From contig OY282565.1 of assembly GCA_958296445.1 (NCBI GenBank), positions 248,001-312,000 on the forward strand: a stretch of DNA of 64,000 bases. The letters are read 5' to 3'. The notes beneath the pieces are model-generated. The model made no database searches, was not told where the DNA came from, and saw only the letters and a program-made list of their open reading frames with translations. Shown one piece after another: positions 15,627 to 24,200 of the stretch. Made by a program: the position numbers and the translations under genes. Positions within the stretch are counted from its first letter, which is position 1, and every line of letters begins with the position of its first letter. The stretch comes from an uncultured Dehalococcoidia bacterium (GTDB lineage: Bacteria > Chloroflexota > Dehalococcoidia > Lucifugimonadales > UBA3495).

Positions 15627-16166
15627 TCACGGCGGCGGAGCGCGGCGGCGGGTAAGCAGATAACCGGCCGCCAACACCGCAACGAATATCAGCAACAGAT
15701 AGCCAATCACCGAACCCGCTATATGACTCAGAAACATATAAAGCAGGAATCCGCCGGTCATTACGGGAACCATCATCACCATAACCGCCGCCGCCCCGGC
15801 GGCCTGCAATGCCAGAGTGCCAAGCTGCGGGAACAGCCCCGTCGCCGCGGCCTGCGCCCGTTCCGGCTGCGGCGCCAGCGTAAACTGCGACCAGTTCCGC
15901 CGGATACGCAGGAACAAAAACGCAAACACCGCGCCCCCAACGATGAGCGCATACTGCCAGAAATCCGACAGAAAGTAGAGAAAGAAAAAAAGAACGGCAA
16001 CTGCGGCGGTGATAAAGCCCAGCAGGAAAAGGGCGGCTATCGGCAGCGCCGCCTTGATTGCTTCGCCGTGGGCCCTGATGACCGAATTGGAGCGGGCATA
16101 CTCGATAATGCCCAGCACGGCCAGGCCGGATAGCGCAATCCCAATCCAGATGGCGGCTTCAAGCAT
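15627..16166 (-). CDS. Multi-pass membrane protein of unknown function
   Basis: This protein of about 179 residues has at least four hydrophobic segments: AAIWIGIALSGLAVLGIIEY, then LPIAALFLLGFITAAVAVLF leading into FFFLYFLSDFWQYALIVGGA, and near the end VMVMMVPVMTGGFLLYMFL and IGYLLLIFVAVLAAGYLL. It ends with TRRRAPPP, so the C-terminus is probably cytoplasmic. The middle loop (NWSQFTLAPQPERAQAA) may be soluble. I do not recognise a family. The frame extends to 16229, but the ATG at 16166 removes a non-hydrophobic Gly/Arg-rich leader; neither start has a strong ribosome site. It lies upstream of the hydroxyacid oxidase on the same strand. Confidence 0.65.
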   Translation of the reverse strand: MLEAAIWIGIALSGLAVLGIIEYARSNSVIRAHGEAIKAALPIAALFLLGFITAAVAVLFFFLYFLSDFWQYALIVGGAVFAFLFLRIRRNWSQFTLAPQPERAQAAATGLFPQLGTLALQAAGAAAVMVMMVPVMTGGFLLYMFLSHIAGSVIGYLLLIFVAVLAAGYLLTRRRAPPP

Positions 16167-16312
16167 ATCGTCACGGCCCTGCGGCCCACCGGGGCCAACC
16201 GCCCCCAACAGGCCGCGCCAACCCCGCATAACCCAGAATATGTAATCTCACCGGCAGCCGGCCATTTTCCCGATAAAGCCCGGGCCATCCAGGGCCTCTG
16301 GATTCTTGGCCT

Positions 16313-16463
16313 AATTGTCTGAATCAGGATTTTCAGGATTAAAGGATTAACCGGATGGAAAAATCCTGAAAATCCCAAAATCCGGTAAATCCTGATTCAG
16401 ACAAAGATTCACCGGACGGAAAAATCCCGAAAATCCTAAAATCCGGTAAATCCTGATTCAGAC
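16313..16463. repeat. CTGAATCAGGATT repeat cluster
   Basis: A left arm TTGTCTGAATCAGGATTTTC at 16313 faces two tandem right halves ending TAAATCCTGATTCAGACA (near 16384-16401 and 16448-16464). Each right half carries ACCGGA(T/C)GGAAAAATCC before it, so the two are a direct duplication of about 63 bases. It belongs to the same dispersed family as 11039-11129. Confidence 0.8.
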
Positions 16464-16468
16464 AGCCA

Positions 16469-17482
16469 TCACAGCGCGTGCAACGCGGGAATCACCTCGC
16501 TACCCACCAAGTCTATATGCTCCAGCACCTCGCTTTGGGACATTTCGGGGTAGAACAGGCGGATGGCTACGTCGGTGAAGCCCATCCGTTGGTAGGCGGC
16601 GATTTGCTCGATGCACTCCTCGGGGCTGCCCACCAGAAAGGTATCGTCCATCAGCGTTTCCAAATCCCCGGTGACCTTGCGGGTAAGCTCGCCGTCGCTG
16701 CCGTGCAGCCCGTGGTGGGCGTATACCTCATACTTGCGGGCGAAGTTGCTGCGGGCCCGCTCCAGAGCATCCTCGTGGTTGGGGGCGCAGAAAAACTCGC
16801 GGACGATGACCATTTCCTCGGGCGCATCGTGGCCGTTGGCCTCCAGCGTGCGGTGGTAAAGGTCAATCTGGTGGCGGATGGACTCATTGGACTGGGCCGG
16901 GCCGACGTAAAGGATTTCGCCCTCGCGCCCGACCCGCTCCACCGCCGGGTCGCTCATAGCCGCCTGCCACACCTTGGGGTAGGGCTGCTGGAAGGGCCGG
17001 GCAGTGGGCCGGGCGCCGGTGACCCGGTAGTAGCGCCCCCGGTGCGTCACCTCGTCCTCAGTCCACAAACGGCGCATCAGCCCCATCGCCTCGGTGCAAC
17101 GCGCCCCCCGCTGCGACATCCGCGTGCCAAAGGCTTCGCACTCCTCGGGCCGGTAGCCCAAGCCGATGCCCAGAATAAACCGCCCCTCGGCGATATGATC
17201 CAGCGTAGCCGCCTGCTCCGCCACATCCACCGGATTCAGCAAAGGCAGCAACAGCACCGACGTCGCCAGCATCATATCCCCCGGCTCGGCGGCCAGCCGC
17301 GCCAGCACCGGCCACGGCTGAAAGTGCTGGAAAGGGTCTATCAAGTAGTGATGCGCCCAGCAATATATGTCAAACCCGGCGTCCCGCGACGCCCGGAACT
17401 GCGCCAAATGATTCTGCCACTGCTGCTGATGCCCAATGGAATCCCGCTGGACAACCTGCCCCACCTGATAGCCTACGCGCAT
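16469..17482 (-). CDS. LLM-class flavin-dependent oxidoreductase
   Basis: This 337-residue luciferase-like protein starts at the ATG preceded by GAGGGA (17482). It shows MRVGYQVGQVV at strand 1, AGFDIYCWAHHYLIDPFQHF, LLLPLLNPVDVAEQAATLDH and GRFILGIGLGYRPEECEAFG. FLVGSPEECIEQIAAYQRMG comes near the C-terminus, as in many LLM monooxygenases. It probably uses reduced FMN or F420; the substrate is unknown. It is only distantly similar to the copy at 11602-12492, so these are old paralogues rather than a recent duplication. It is bracketed by two repeat clusters and so is probably its own transcription unit. Confidence 0.9.
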   Translation of the reverse strand: MRVGYQVGQVVQRDSIGHQQQWQNHLAQFRASRDAGFDIYCWAHHYLIDPFQHFQPWPVLARLAAEPGDMMLATSVLLLPLLNPVDVAEQAATLDHIAEGRFILGIGLGYRPEECEAFGTRMSQRGARCTEAMGLMRRLWTEDEVTHRGRYYRVTGARPTARPFQQPYPKVWQAAMSDPAVERVGREGEILYVGPAQSNESIRHQIDLYHRTLEANGHDAPEEMVIVREFFCAPNHEDALERARSNFARKYEVYAHHGLHGSDGELTRKVTGDLETLMDDTFLVGSPEECIEQIAAYQRMGFTDVAIRLFYPEMSQSEVLEHIDLVGSEVIPALHAL

Positions 17483-17511
17483 AGCCGCTTCCCTCAAACC
17501 GACATTTTTTT

Positions 17512-17600
17512 AACGCCGAGAGCGCAGAGATTGACGCAGAGGACGCAGAGTTTTGGTCGAAGGCGTATCCTCTGCGCCAATCTCTGCGAACTCTGCGTTG
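17512..17600. repeat. Inverted repeat of the CGCAGAG family
   Basis: The left arm starts AACGCCGAGAGCGCAGAGAT and its right counterpart reads TCCTCTGCGCCAATCTCTGC at 17568, with about 28 of 32 positions matching in reverse complement. A diverged relative lies at 47051-47142. It separates the NHL gene from the LLM gene and could act as a processing or termination structure. Confidence 0.8.
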
Positions 17601-17605
17601 AAAAA

Positions 17606-18499
17606 TTACTCCCCGACCCGGCGGTACTTAACCAGCCGGTGGCCCTCCAGGTTCTGGTTTACGTAGATGTCGCCGTGGGAATCCACCCAAACGGCGTGCG
17701 CCCCCTGGCCGTGGCCCACCTCCACCGGGCTGCCCCAGCGGGCCAGTATGTCGCCCTCGATGTCCAGGATGGTCATAAAGCCGTCCAGCTCCGGCACATA
17801 CACCGCTTCGTCGCCGTCTATGTAGATGTCGCAGGGGCGGGCCAAGCCCAGCCACTGCTCCAGATAGTTGCCGTCGCCGTCGAAAATCTGGACGCGGTTG
17901 TTCTCCCGGTCGGCCACGAAAACCCGCCCGTCGGTATGCACCCAAACCCCGTGCGGCACATGAAACTCGCCGGGGCCGGTCTTGCCCGGCTGCCCCCAAG
18001 ACTCGACAAGGCTGCCGTCGCTGGTAAAGCGGTGGACGCGGGCGTTGCCGTAGCCGTCGGAAATATACAAGTCGCCCGACGGAGAAATAGCCACGTCGCT
18101 GGGGCTGTTGAACGGCCCCGCGGCCCGCTCCACCACATCGCTGTAGCGGCCCGACCAGCCGGTATCCGACGGCTTATCCCACTCGCCCATGGTCATCAGC
18201 AGGTTGCCCTCGGGGTCATACTTCAGCACCACGTGACTGTTTTTCACCGGCATAAACAGGTTTTCGTCGGCGTCTATAAACATCCCGTGGGCGTCGGGAA
18301 GCTGCCCCTCCCCCCACGAAGCCAGAAAGTTGCCCTCCCGGTCCAGCACAATCAGCGGATGCTCCCCCCGGTTGAACAGATACACCCTGTCCTGCGAATC
18401 GGTGACAATCGCCGTCTGCCCCAGCGCCCACCCCTCGGGCAGCTTCTCCCAACCGGGTACGATTTCGTAGGTATACTTGCCCTTGCCAACGGTTGCCAT
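17606..18499 (-). CDS. NHL-repeat beta-propeller protein
   Basis: This 297-residue protein is built of about six NHL-type blades. Repeated elements include GMFIDADENLFMPV, DVAISPSGDLYISDGYGNAR, GVWVHTDGRVFVADRENNRV, DIYIDGDEAVYVPE and AVWVDSHGDIYVNQNLEG, each ending with a V.(I/R)F or VLKYD strand and a SWG or RWG turn. The architecture resembles 6-bladed propellers such as peptidyl-amidoglycolate-lyase or SMP-30-like proteins. GAGGAG before the ATG at 18499 fixes the start. No signal peptide is seen, so it appears cytoplasmic, which is unusual for NHL enzymes that act outside. It is 52 bases downstream of the acidic-tailed gene on the same strand. Confidence 0.85.
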   Translation of the reverse strand: MATVGKGKYTYEIVPGWEKLPEGWALGQTAIVTDSQDRVYLFNRGEHPLIVLDREGNFLASWGEGQLPDAHGMFIDADENLFMPVKNSHVVLKYDPEGNLLMTMGEWDKPSDTGWSGRYSDVVERAAGPFNSPSDVAISPSGDLYISDGYGNARVHRFTSDGSLVESWGQPGKTGPGEFHVPHGVWVHTDGRVFVADRENNRVQIFDGDGNYLEQWLGLARPCDIYIDGDEAVYVPELDGFMTILDIEGDILARWGSPVEVGHGQGAHAVWVDSHGDIYVNQNLEGHRLVKYRRVGE

Positions 18500-18551
18500 C
18501 TCGACAACTCCTCTTTGGATTTGACTGCCAAGCCCCGTCAAACGCGCTCAA

Positions 18552-18962
18552 TCAGTCATCGTCATCATCATCCTCGTCGTCTTCGTCATCATCCTCCTCA
18601 TCGTCAAACATTTCCACGTCGTCCACCAGATCCAGGTCGAACCACTCATTGATTATGCCCGAAACCATGACCACGAAGGGGTCATCCTCATCGCCGTCGG
18701 TCATTATGAAAGAGGACACATCAGAGCTGGCATCCTCATTCTCGCCCCGCCAGATATACTCCACCGACGGTTTATCGGAGTAATCCCCGCCAAGAATCAG
18801 GCCCGCCCCGACGGCCCGCCCGCCGTTGTCCAGCGCCGAATCAACCGCGCGTTCCTCATAAGGAATCCCGGCATCGTCAAGAACCTTCTTGGCCGACCGC
18901 ATCGCCTCCTCAACCATGTCTGCATCAGGGCCAATAGGCCGGAAACGGATAACATACCCCAT
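18552..18962 (-). CDS. Small protein with polyacidic C-terminal tail
   Basis: I do not recognise this 136-residue protein. It begins MGYVIRFRPIGPDADMVEEA, with a predicted alpha/beta N-terminal domain up to about residue 110 (KKVLDDAGIPYEERAVD, FIMTDGDEDDPFVVMVSGI). It ends in about 20 almost uninterrupted Asp/Glu residues after DVEMF. The tail is coded by GAC/GAT/GAG/GAA runs, visible as a CATCAT/CGTCGT microsatellite on the plus strand, so its length may vary between strains. GGGGGA before the ATG at 18962 supports this start; the frame upstream of it overlaps the selenoprotein gene and is not coding. It lies between that gene and the NHL gene. Confidence 0.65.
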   Translation of the reverse strand: MGYVIRFRPIGPDADMVEEAMRSAKKVLDDAGIPYEERAVDSALDNGGRAVGAGLILGGDYSDKPSVEYIWRGENEDASSDVSSFIMTDGDEDDPFVVMVSGIINEWFDLDLVDDVEMFDDEEDDDEDDEDDDDDD

Positions 18963-19099
18963 CGCCGTCCCCCTTATATCAGCATCCCGTTTGTGAGTAT
19001 CCCGTGATCCCCGCCCCCCCGTGACTCCCGCCGCCCCGTCATTCCCGCGAAAGCGGGAACCAACCGGCCCTTGCCACGGAAAGGCCGTCCTGCGCCCGC

Positions 19100-19663
19100 C
19101 TAATACAGCGTAAGGGTTTCGATAACCGCCTGCTCCAGCTCGCGGGCGCGTACCGCCACCTGCTCCGGTGCCAGGCCGCCCAAAGGATGCGGGAAGCCCA
19201 GCGGCCGGAAGTCGCGGCGGCCAAAGGTATGGGCATGGCGGAAAGCCGAGTTCAGGAACGGGTCGGTGCATAGCACCACCGTAGGCACGCCCCGATTTTC
19301 CAGCGTCATTGCGTCGTGCACACTGCACGCAGTGCAGGAACCTCAATCGGCGATGGCAGTCACCACGAAGTCGCAGCGCACCGCCAGTTGGCCGATAATC
19401 TCGTCCGACGCCGGCCGGGAATATACGTACTTGTCCACGGCCACGGAATCGCCCAGCTCCAAATCCCTGTCCAGCAGTTCGCGCACATTATGCAACAGCA
19501 GCCCGGCGTTGGCCTTGCGGTTGCCCAAAAAACCGCCCACCTTGCCGTGCAGCGTGTCCAGCCGGGGCGCGGGCCGCCAGCGATTGGCCGCCTCCGGGTC
19601 TACCGGGCTGAGAATCCCCATCAGCCGCAGGCGTTCCTCAACATCATTGGTTGCGGTGGTCAT
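19100..19663 (-). CDS. UGSC-family selenoprotein, in-frame UGA read as selenocysteine
   Basis: Two frames on the minus strand, in the same phase, are separated only by a TGA at 19343-19345. Read through, the junction is AIAD-U-GSCTACSVHDAM, giving the UGSC motif that names a known (seleno)protein family in environmental bacteria. The whole protein is then 187 residues with Sec at 107. GGGGGG lies 5 bases before the ATG at 19663. Sequence on both sides is conserved-looking: RWRPAPRLDTLHGKVGGFLG before, NRGVPTVVLCTDPFLNSA after. The active site U-x-x-C suggests a thiol/selenol redox or transfer role, but the reaction is unknown. It follows the 19702-20736 gene after 38 bases, so the two are probably co-expressed. 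A pseudogene is the alternative, unlikely given the exact motif. Confidence 0.85.
19301..19325 (-). promoter_or_regulatory. Candidate bacterial SECIS stem-loop
   Basis: Starting 17 bases after the UGA on the minus strand, CAGTGT pairs with ACGCTG (one G-U pair) around a 13-base loop GCACGACGCAATG. The loop is about 23 bases from the UGA, within the usual range for bacterial SECIS elements. Competing hairpins exist nearer the UGA (CTGCAC/GTGCAG), so the active fold is unsure. Confidence 0.35.
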
Positions 19664-19701
19664 ACATCCCCCCAAACAGCGTGTTTCCAAATTCTTGCGA
19701 A

Positions 19702-20736
19702 TCAGATTCCCTCAATCCGGCGCGTAACGGCGCGGGAACCCCAGCCGGGCAGATAAACCGAGTGCGGGCCGCCCGCGCCGCCCGCCACGAATATATGTAT
19801 CCGGTCGGGCGCCCGCACCACCGGCACCATCTGCCCGTCGTCCTCCGGGTCAATAAACCGGGGCCAGAAATGCCCGCGCCGGGCGTCCCCCTGGGGCGGC
19901 CCGCCGCGCTTCAGCATCCGCACCGGCTTGCGGGCGTGCTCAAAAAGAAACTGCCGTATGTCCCGCTTGTTCCAGCCGTCGGCGTACAGAAACTTGGCGT
20001 GTTCCGGCCCGATGGCAACGAAAGTGTCGCCCATCACATACATCTGAACGTTGCCCAGAGTGCACATAGTATCGGCCAGCACCGTCAGAAAGTCCCGGGA
20101 GTTGGCCGCATGATACATAATGTTATGAGGCGCCTCGGCGGGAAACACCGTCACCGTGCTGTCCGATGCGCCGTAGCCCAGCTCCACGTGCATCGGCTGC
20201 CACGGATTGGCCCCTTCGTCCTCGGCGACGCAATAGGTATAGGCCCCCGGATGCCCGAAAGTGGCCTTGTTGGTTTCGCCGGGAATCGCCCCGCCCAAGT
20301 TGACCAAAGCCAGCTTGACCGCCCGGCCAATGGTGGCGTTGGCCCGCCATCCCGCCCCGAAGCAGTTATAGCCGCCGTTGATGCCGAGCTGCTGAACAAC
20401 GGGGCCGTTGACGATAAGCAACGGCGTATGAATCCCGGTAGAACACATCACGCCCCGCAGATTGAACCGCTCGTCCATCATCGCTTGCAGGGCGGTAATG
20501 ACCACCGGCAGATGCTCCGGGACGCACCCCGCCATCACCGCGTTGACCGCGATGCGCTCCACCGTCGCCCGCCCCCCCAGCGGCGGCAGCTCGGCGACCA
20601 GCTCCCCCCCGTCCCGCCCGCTGCCGGCCACAAACCGGCGCACCAGCTCCTCCGACGGCGGCACCACCGGCAGCCCGTCGGTCCAGCCGCTCTCAAACAT
20701 CAACTCAATAGCATCAACAAGTTCCGTCGAAAGCAT
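19702..20736 (-). CDS. Conserved protein encoded next to UGSC selenoprotein, function unknown
   Basis: This protein of about 344 residues starts MLSTELVDAIELMFESGWTD. The frame extends to 20838 but the extra residues look non-conserved, and the ATG at 20736 is chosen on that basis with only a weak ribosome site. Cysteines are embedded in conserved-looking segments: VNAVMAGCVPEHLPVV, RGVMCSTGIHTPLLIVNG, NGGYNCFGAGWRANATIGR and YCVAEDEGANP. These, together with many His and Gly residues, suggest a soluble enzyme with a redox or metal site. I recall such a protein beside UGSC genes but know no assigned reaction. It lies immediately upstream of the selenoprotein, so a joint complex or pathway is a reasonable inference. 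Confidence 0.6.
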   Translation of the reverse strand: MLSTELVDAIELMFESGWTDGLPVVPPSEELVRRFVAGSGRDGGELVAELPPLGGRATVERIAVNAVMAGCVPEHLPVVITALQAMMDERFNLRGVMCSTGIHTPLLIVNGPVVQQLGINGGYNCFGAGWRANATIGRAVKLALVNLGGAIPGETNKATFGHPGAYTYCVAEDEGANPWQPMHVELGYGASDSTVTVFPAEAPHNIMYHAANSRDFLTVLADTMCTLGNVQMYVMGDTFVAIGPEHAKFLYADGWNKRDIRQFLFEHARKPVRMLKRGGPPQGDARRGHFWPRFIDPEDDGQMVPVVRAPDRIHIFVAGGAGGPHSVYLPGWGSRAVTRRIEGI

Positions 20737-20841
20737 AGTACAAATCGTCCGCAACAATCTGGCAACGAACCCAAGCTCGCCCCCCGCGAGTGTAAAGCGG
20801 CCATAAGAGCGTGTCAAACGCCAAGCCACTCTGAGCAACCC

Positions 20842-20925
20842 CCCGCCACTCTGAACAACCCCCCCGCCACTCTGAGCACCTCCCCCCTGTCATTCTGAGC
20901 AAAGCGAAGAATCTCCCCTATGGCC
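20842..20925. repeat. Short tandem of CACTCTGAGCAAC units plus TCATTCTGAG element
   Basis: Three units of about 22-24 bases with CCGCCACTCTGA(G/A)CAAC run into one CTGTCATTCTGAGCAAAGCG element. This appears to be local amplification of the left arm of the dispersed repeat. The following 20926-21050 stretch is C-rich with no feature I can name. Confidence 0.75.
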
Positions 20926-21057
20926 GCCAAGACCCTTCCCCCGCCCCCAGCCCGCCCCAACCCCCCCCAACTCTCGCCAAATCCCCCCGCGAGCAAAATT
21001 CCGTATTGCGCCGGGCAGCATTGCCCGATACAATTGAACCTATGGTTGAACGGACTA

Positions 21058-21192
21058 GCCAAGCTCGCCCCGGGGGCGAGCCGATTTACGGGTGCAGGTG
21101 TACGAGCGTGGCCGAAGCCACGCTACCTTGGCATCTCAAAAGTGAGTGGGTATGAGCGGGAGAACCTGTCCGGCGCCCCCGGATGTACGCCG
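21058..21192 (+). promoter_or_regulatory. Structured 5' leader before the giant gene (unassigned RNA)
   Basis: GCCAAG (21058-21063) can pair with CTTGGC (21127-21132), enclosing hairpin CTCGCC/GGCGAG (21064-21080) and the perfect hairpin GCGTGGC-CGAA-GCCACGC (21106-21123). AGGT (21096-21099) can alternatively pair with ACCT (21125-21128), which competes with the closing helix. Downstream are CTCA/TGAG (21135-21146) and CGGCG/CGCCG (21171-21192), then the start codon at 21220. I compared it by eye with remembered consensus motifs for c-di-GMP-I, ydaO, cobalamin, ykkC and ZTP riboswitches and found no match. Confidence 0.45.
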
Positions 21193-21219
21193 TCAAGCGC
21201 ACACCCTTAAAGAAGCATC

Positions 21220-24200
21220 ATGAGCAATAGAGTAGGCAGAGCCCTACTGCTCGCCATCCTGGGCACGGCCGTCTTCGCGGTCGCGCTCATGGCCTATTCC
21301 TTCCCGCTGCCAACCAGCTCTGCGACCTACTGGTCCAGCGCGTCGGCCACCAGCACCACGCCATCCAACCCGGACGGCGCCCCCACCAGCACCCCAATCG
21401 TGCCGCCGCCGCCCGCACCGGACGATACCGACACCGGCACGCCCCTCATGCCGCCAACACCCATACCTCCGACGCCCGTAACCCCAACGCCGGTAACGCC
21501 AACTCCCGTCACGCCAACGCCCATACCTCCGACGCCGGTAACGCCGACGCCCAACCCGGACGTCACCCCCACCAGCACCCCGCCGGTAACGCCAACACCC
21601 ATACCCCCAACGCCGGTAACCCCGACGCCCACCCCGGCCGTCACCCCCACCAGCACCCCGCCGGTAACGCCAACGCCCGTAACCCCAACGCCGGTAACCC
21701 CGACGCCCACCCCGGCCGTCACCCCCACCAGCACCCCGCCGGTAACGCCAACGCCCACCCCGGACGTCACCCCAACCAGCACCCCGCCGGTAACGCCAAC
21801 GCCCGTACCCCCAACGCCGACGCCCACCCCGCCCGTCACCCCAACCAGCACGTCCCCCATAACTCCAACGCCTGAAACCGCCACCAGCACCCCGCCCACC
21901 CCGGACGGCAACGAAACCAGCACGCCCCTCATAACGCCCACGCCTGAAACCGCCACCACCACGCCGCTATGGTTCAGCCAAACCATAGCCACCCAAACCT
22001 ACACCGCCAACCAGCCGGTAAGCGTCACCCTCCCCGCCGCATCCGGCGGCGCCGCGCCCTTGACCTACACCCTCGAACCCGCCCTGCCCGGCGGCCTGTC
22101 CTTCGACCCCAACACCCTTTCTATATCCGGCGACCCCGCCGGGTTCAGCCCCCCGACGCTCTACCGCCTGACCGCCACCGACGCCAACGGCGATTCCACC
22201 GGCCTGCAATTCCTAATCGAAGTCAACGCCGCTGAGACCGCCCAATCCGCCGCCACAATCACCGCCGTGACCATCACCTCCACCGCCCCTATAGAGGATA
22301 GCGCGGCCGCCCCCTACCCGGCCGCCGCGAACATCGACGTAACCCTAACCTTCAGCGACCACGTCACCGTCACCGGCTCGCCCCAACTCGCCATCGCCGT
22401 CGGTTCGCGCACCCGCCGGGCCGAATACCGCGCCGCCGCCACCTCCACCATCACCTTCCGCTACGTCGTCACCGGCGCCGACCGCGACAGCGACGGCATC
22501 AGCATCGCCGCCAACGCCCTAACCCTCAACGGCGGAACCATCCGGTCCGGCAGCCTTGACGCCGACCTAGACCTAGGCAGTCACGCCCTAACCGCCCAGT
22601 CAACCCACAAGGTAGACGGCGGCGGCGCATCCTTCGACGGCGTAACCTCCCCCGCCTACACCTTCGAGTCAGGGGTAAGCCAGACGGTCACCCTGCCCGC
22701 CGCCGCCGACGCCGACGGGAATCCGCCCTACGCCCTCGCCAACACGCCCAGCCTGCCGATCGGCCTAACCTTCGACGAACACACGCGCACCATAACCGGC
22801 GCGCCGGGCCCCGTTACCGCGACCACGACCTACACCCTCATCGCCAACAGCGCCACCATCGGGTTGGGCTCCGACACCCTCCCGTTCACTATTCAGGTCA
22901 TCCAGCCGACGCCCTCCGTCGCCCGCGTAAACATATCGTCCGTCGCGGGCAGCGAGTCCGGCTACGTCGCCAACGACTACATACACGTAGAAGTCGCCTT
23001 CAGTGCCTCGGTTACCGTCACCGGAACCCCCCGCCTTGCCCTCGCCATCGGCGATAACACCCGGCAGGCGCAGAACCACTTGGTTTCCGGCGATACCCTC
23101 TACTTCCGCTACCTAGTCGCCGCCTCCGACGCCGACCAGGACGGCATCAGCATCGCCGCCGACGCCCTCACCCTCAACGGCGGAACCATCACCGCAGTCA
23201 CCGGCGGCCGCGCCGCCCTGCTGTCCCTAGGCACCCACGCCATCTCCAACGCCGCCAGCCACTCGGTCAACGACCCCGTCCCATCCTTCGGCGACGCCAC
23301 CATCGAAAGAGTCTGGTGGCTCGAAAAAGACGGCGCCATCACCCCCGTAGTCCTGCCCCAAGCCACCGGCGGCGACGGTTCCCTCACCCACACCCTGTCG
23401 CCCTCCACTATGCCCCCGGGTATGACCTGGAACCCCTCCACCCGCACTATATCCGGCACCCCCACCACGCCAACTTTGCGGAGTCCCCTAGGCTATACCT
23501 GGACCGCCACCGACTCCAACGGCGACTCCGTAAGCCTGCCCTTCAGAATCCGCGTGACCGACCCCAAAGGCCCCGCCCCAGGCAACGTAACCCTCACTAC
23601 CACCGTGGGCAAAGACAATTATCTGACCGGAGAAACCATATCCGTAACCGTCAGATACAACGATCGGATGCGCGTCATTACCGACAACGGGACGCCCTAC
23701 CTTAATCTGATAATCGGAGACAAAACCCGCCGCGCCGCCTACAACGCCGGTTCCTCCGACGCCGCCAACGCCGGCAACCGAGCCGCCGGCCTCGAATGGC
23801 ATTTCCTGCTCTTCGATTACGTCGTTCAGGCCGACGACTTCGATGGCGACGGGATAGCCGTCCCCGGCGACGCCCTGCGCCTGAACGGGGGCAAGATACG
23901 CACGGAAACCCGCCCCCGACAGGACGCCAAGCTGCACCTAGGCTCCCGCGCCATCGCCAGCGGCGACAGCCAAAGCTCCAAAGTGCAGGTAAACGACACC
24001 GCCCCCACCTTCGGCGACGCCACCATCGAAAACCGGCTATACGACGTCAACACCACCACCACCCCCGTCGTCCTGCCCCAAGCCACCGGCGACGGCGCCA
24101 TCACCTACTCCATCTCCCCCGCGCTGCCCGCCGGTATGACCTTGACCGCCGCCACCCGCACCATCGCCGGTACGCCAACCACCTCTACCCCGTCCCGCAC

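Noticed and set aside
16478..18652. 724-codon plus-strand frame
   Set aside because: It is antisense to the LLM gene and the NHL gene, both with clear family motifs and ribosome sites; GC-rich composition keeps the reverse frame open.
19343..19345. Pseudogene or sequencing error at the UGA in the UGSC gene
   Set aside because: The UGA falls exactly at the U of UGSC, and frame and conserved sequence continue on both sides without any other lesion.
21058..21192. Known riboswitch before the giant gene
   Set aside because: By-eye comparison with remembered c-di-GMP-I, ydaO, cobalamin, guanidine-I and ZTP motifs gave no core match, so it is left unassigned.
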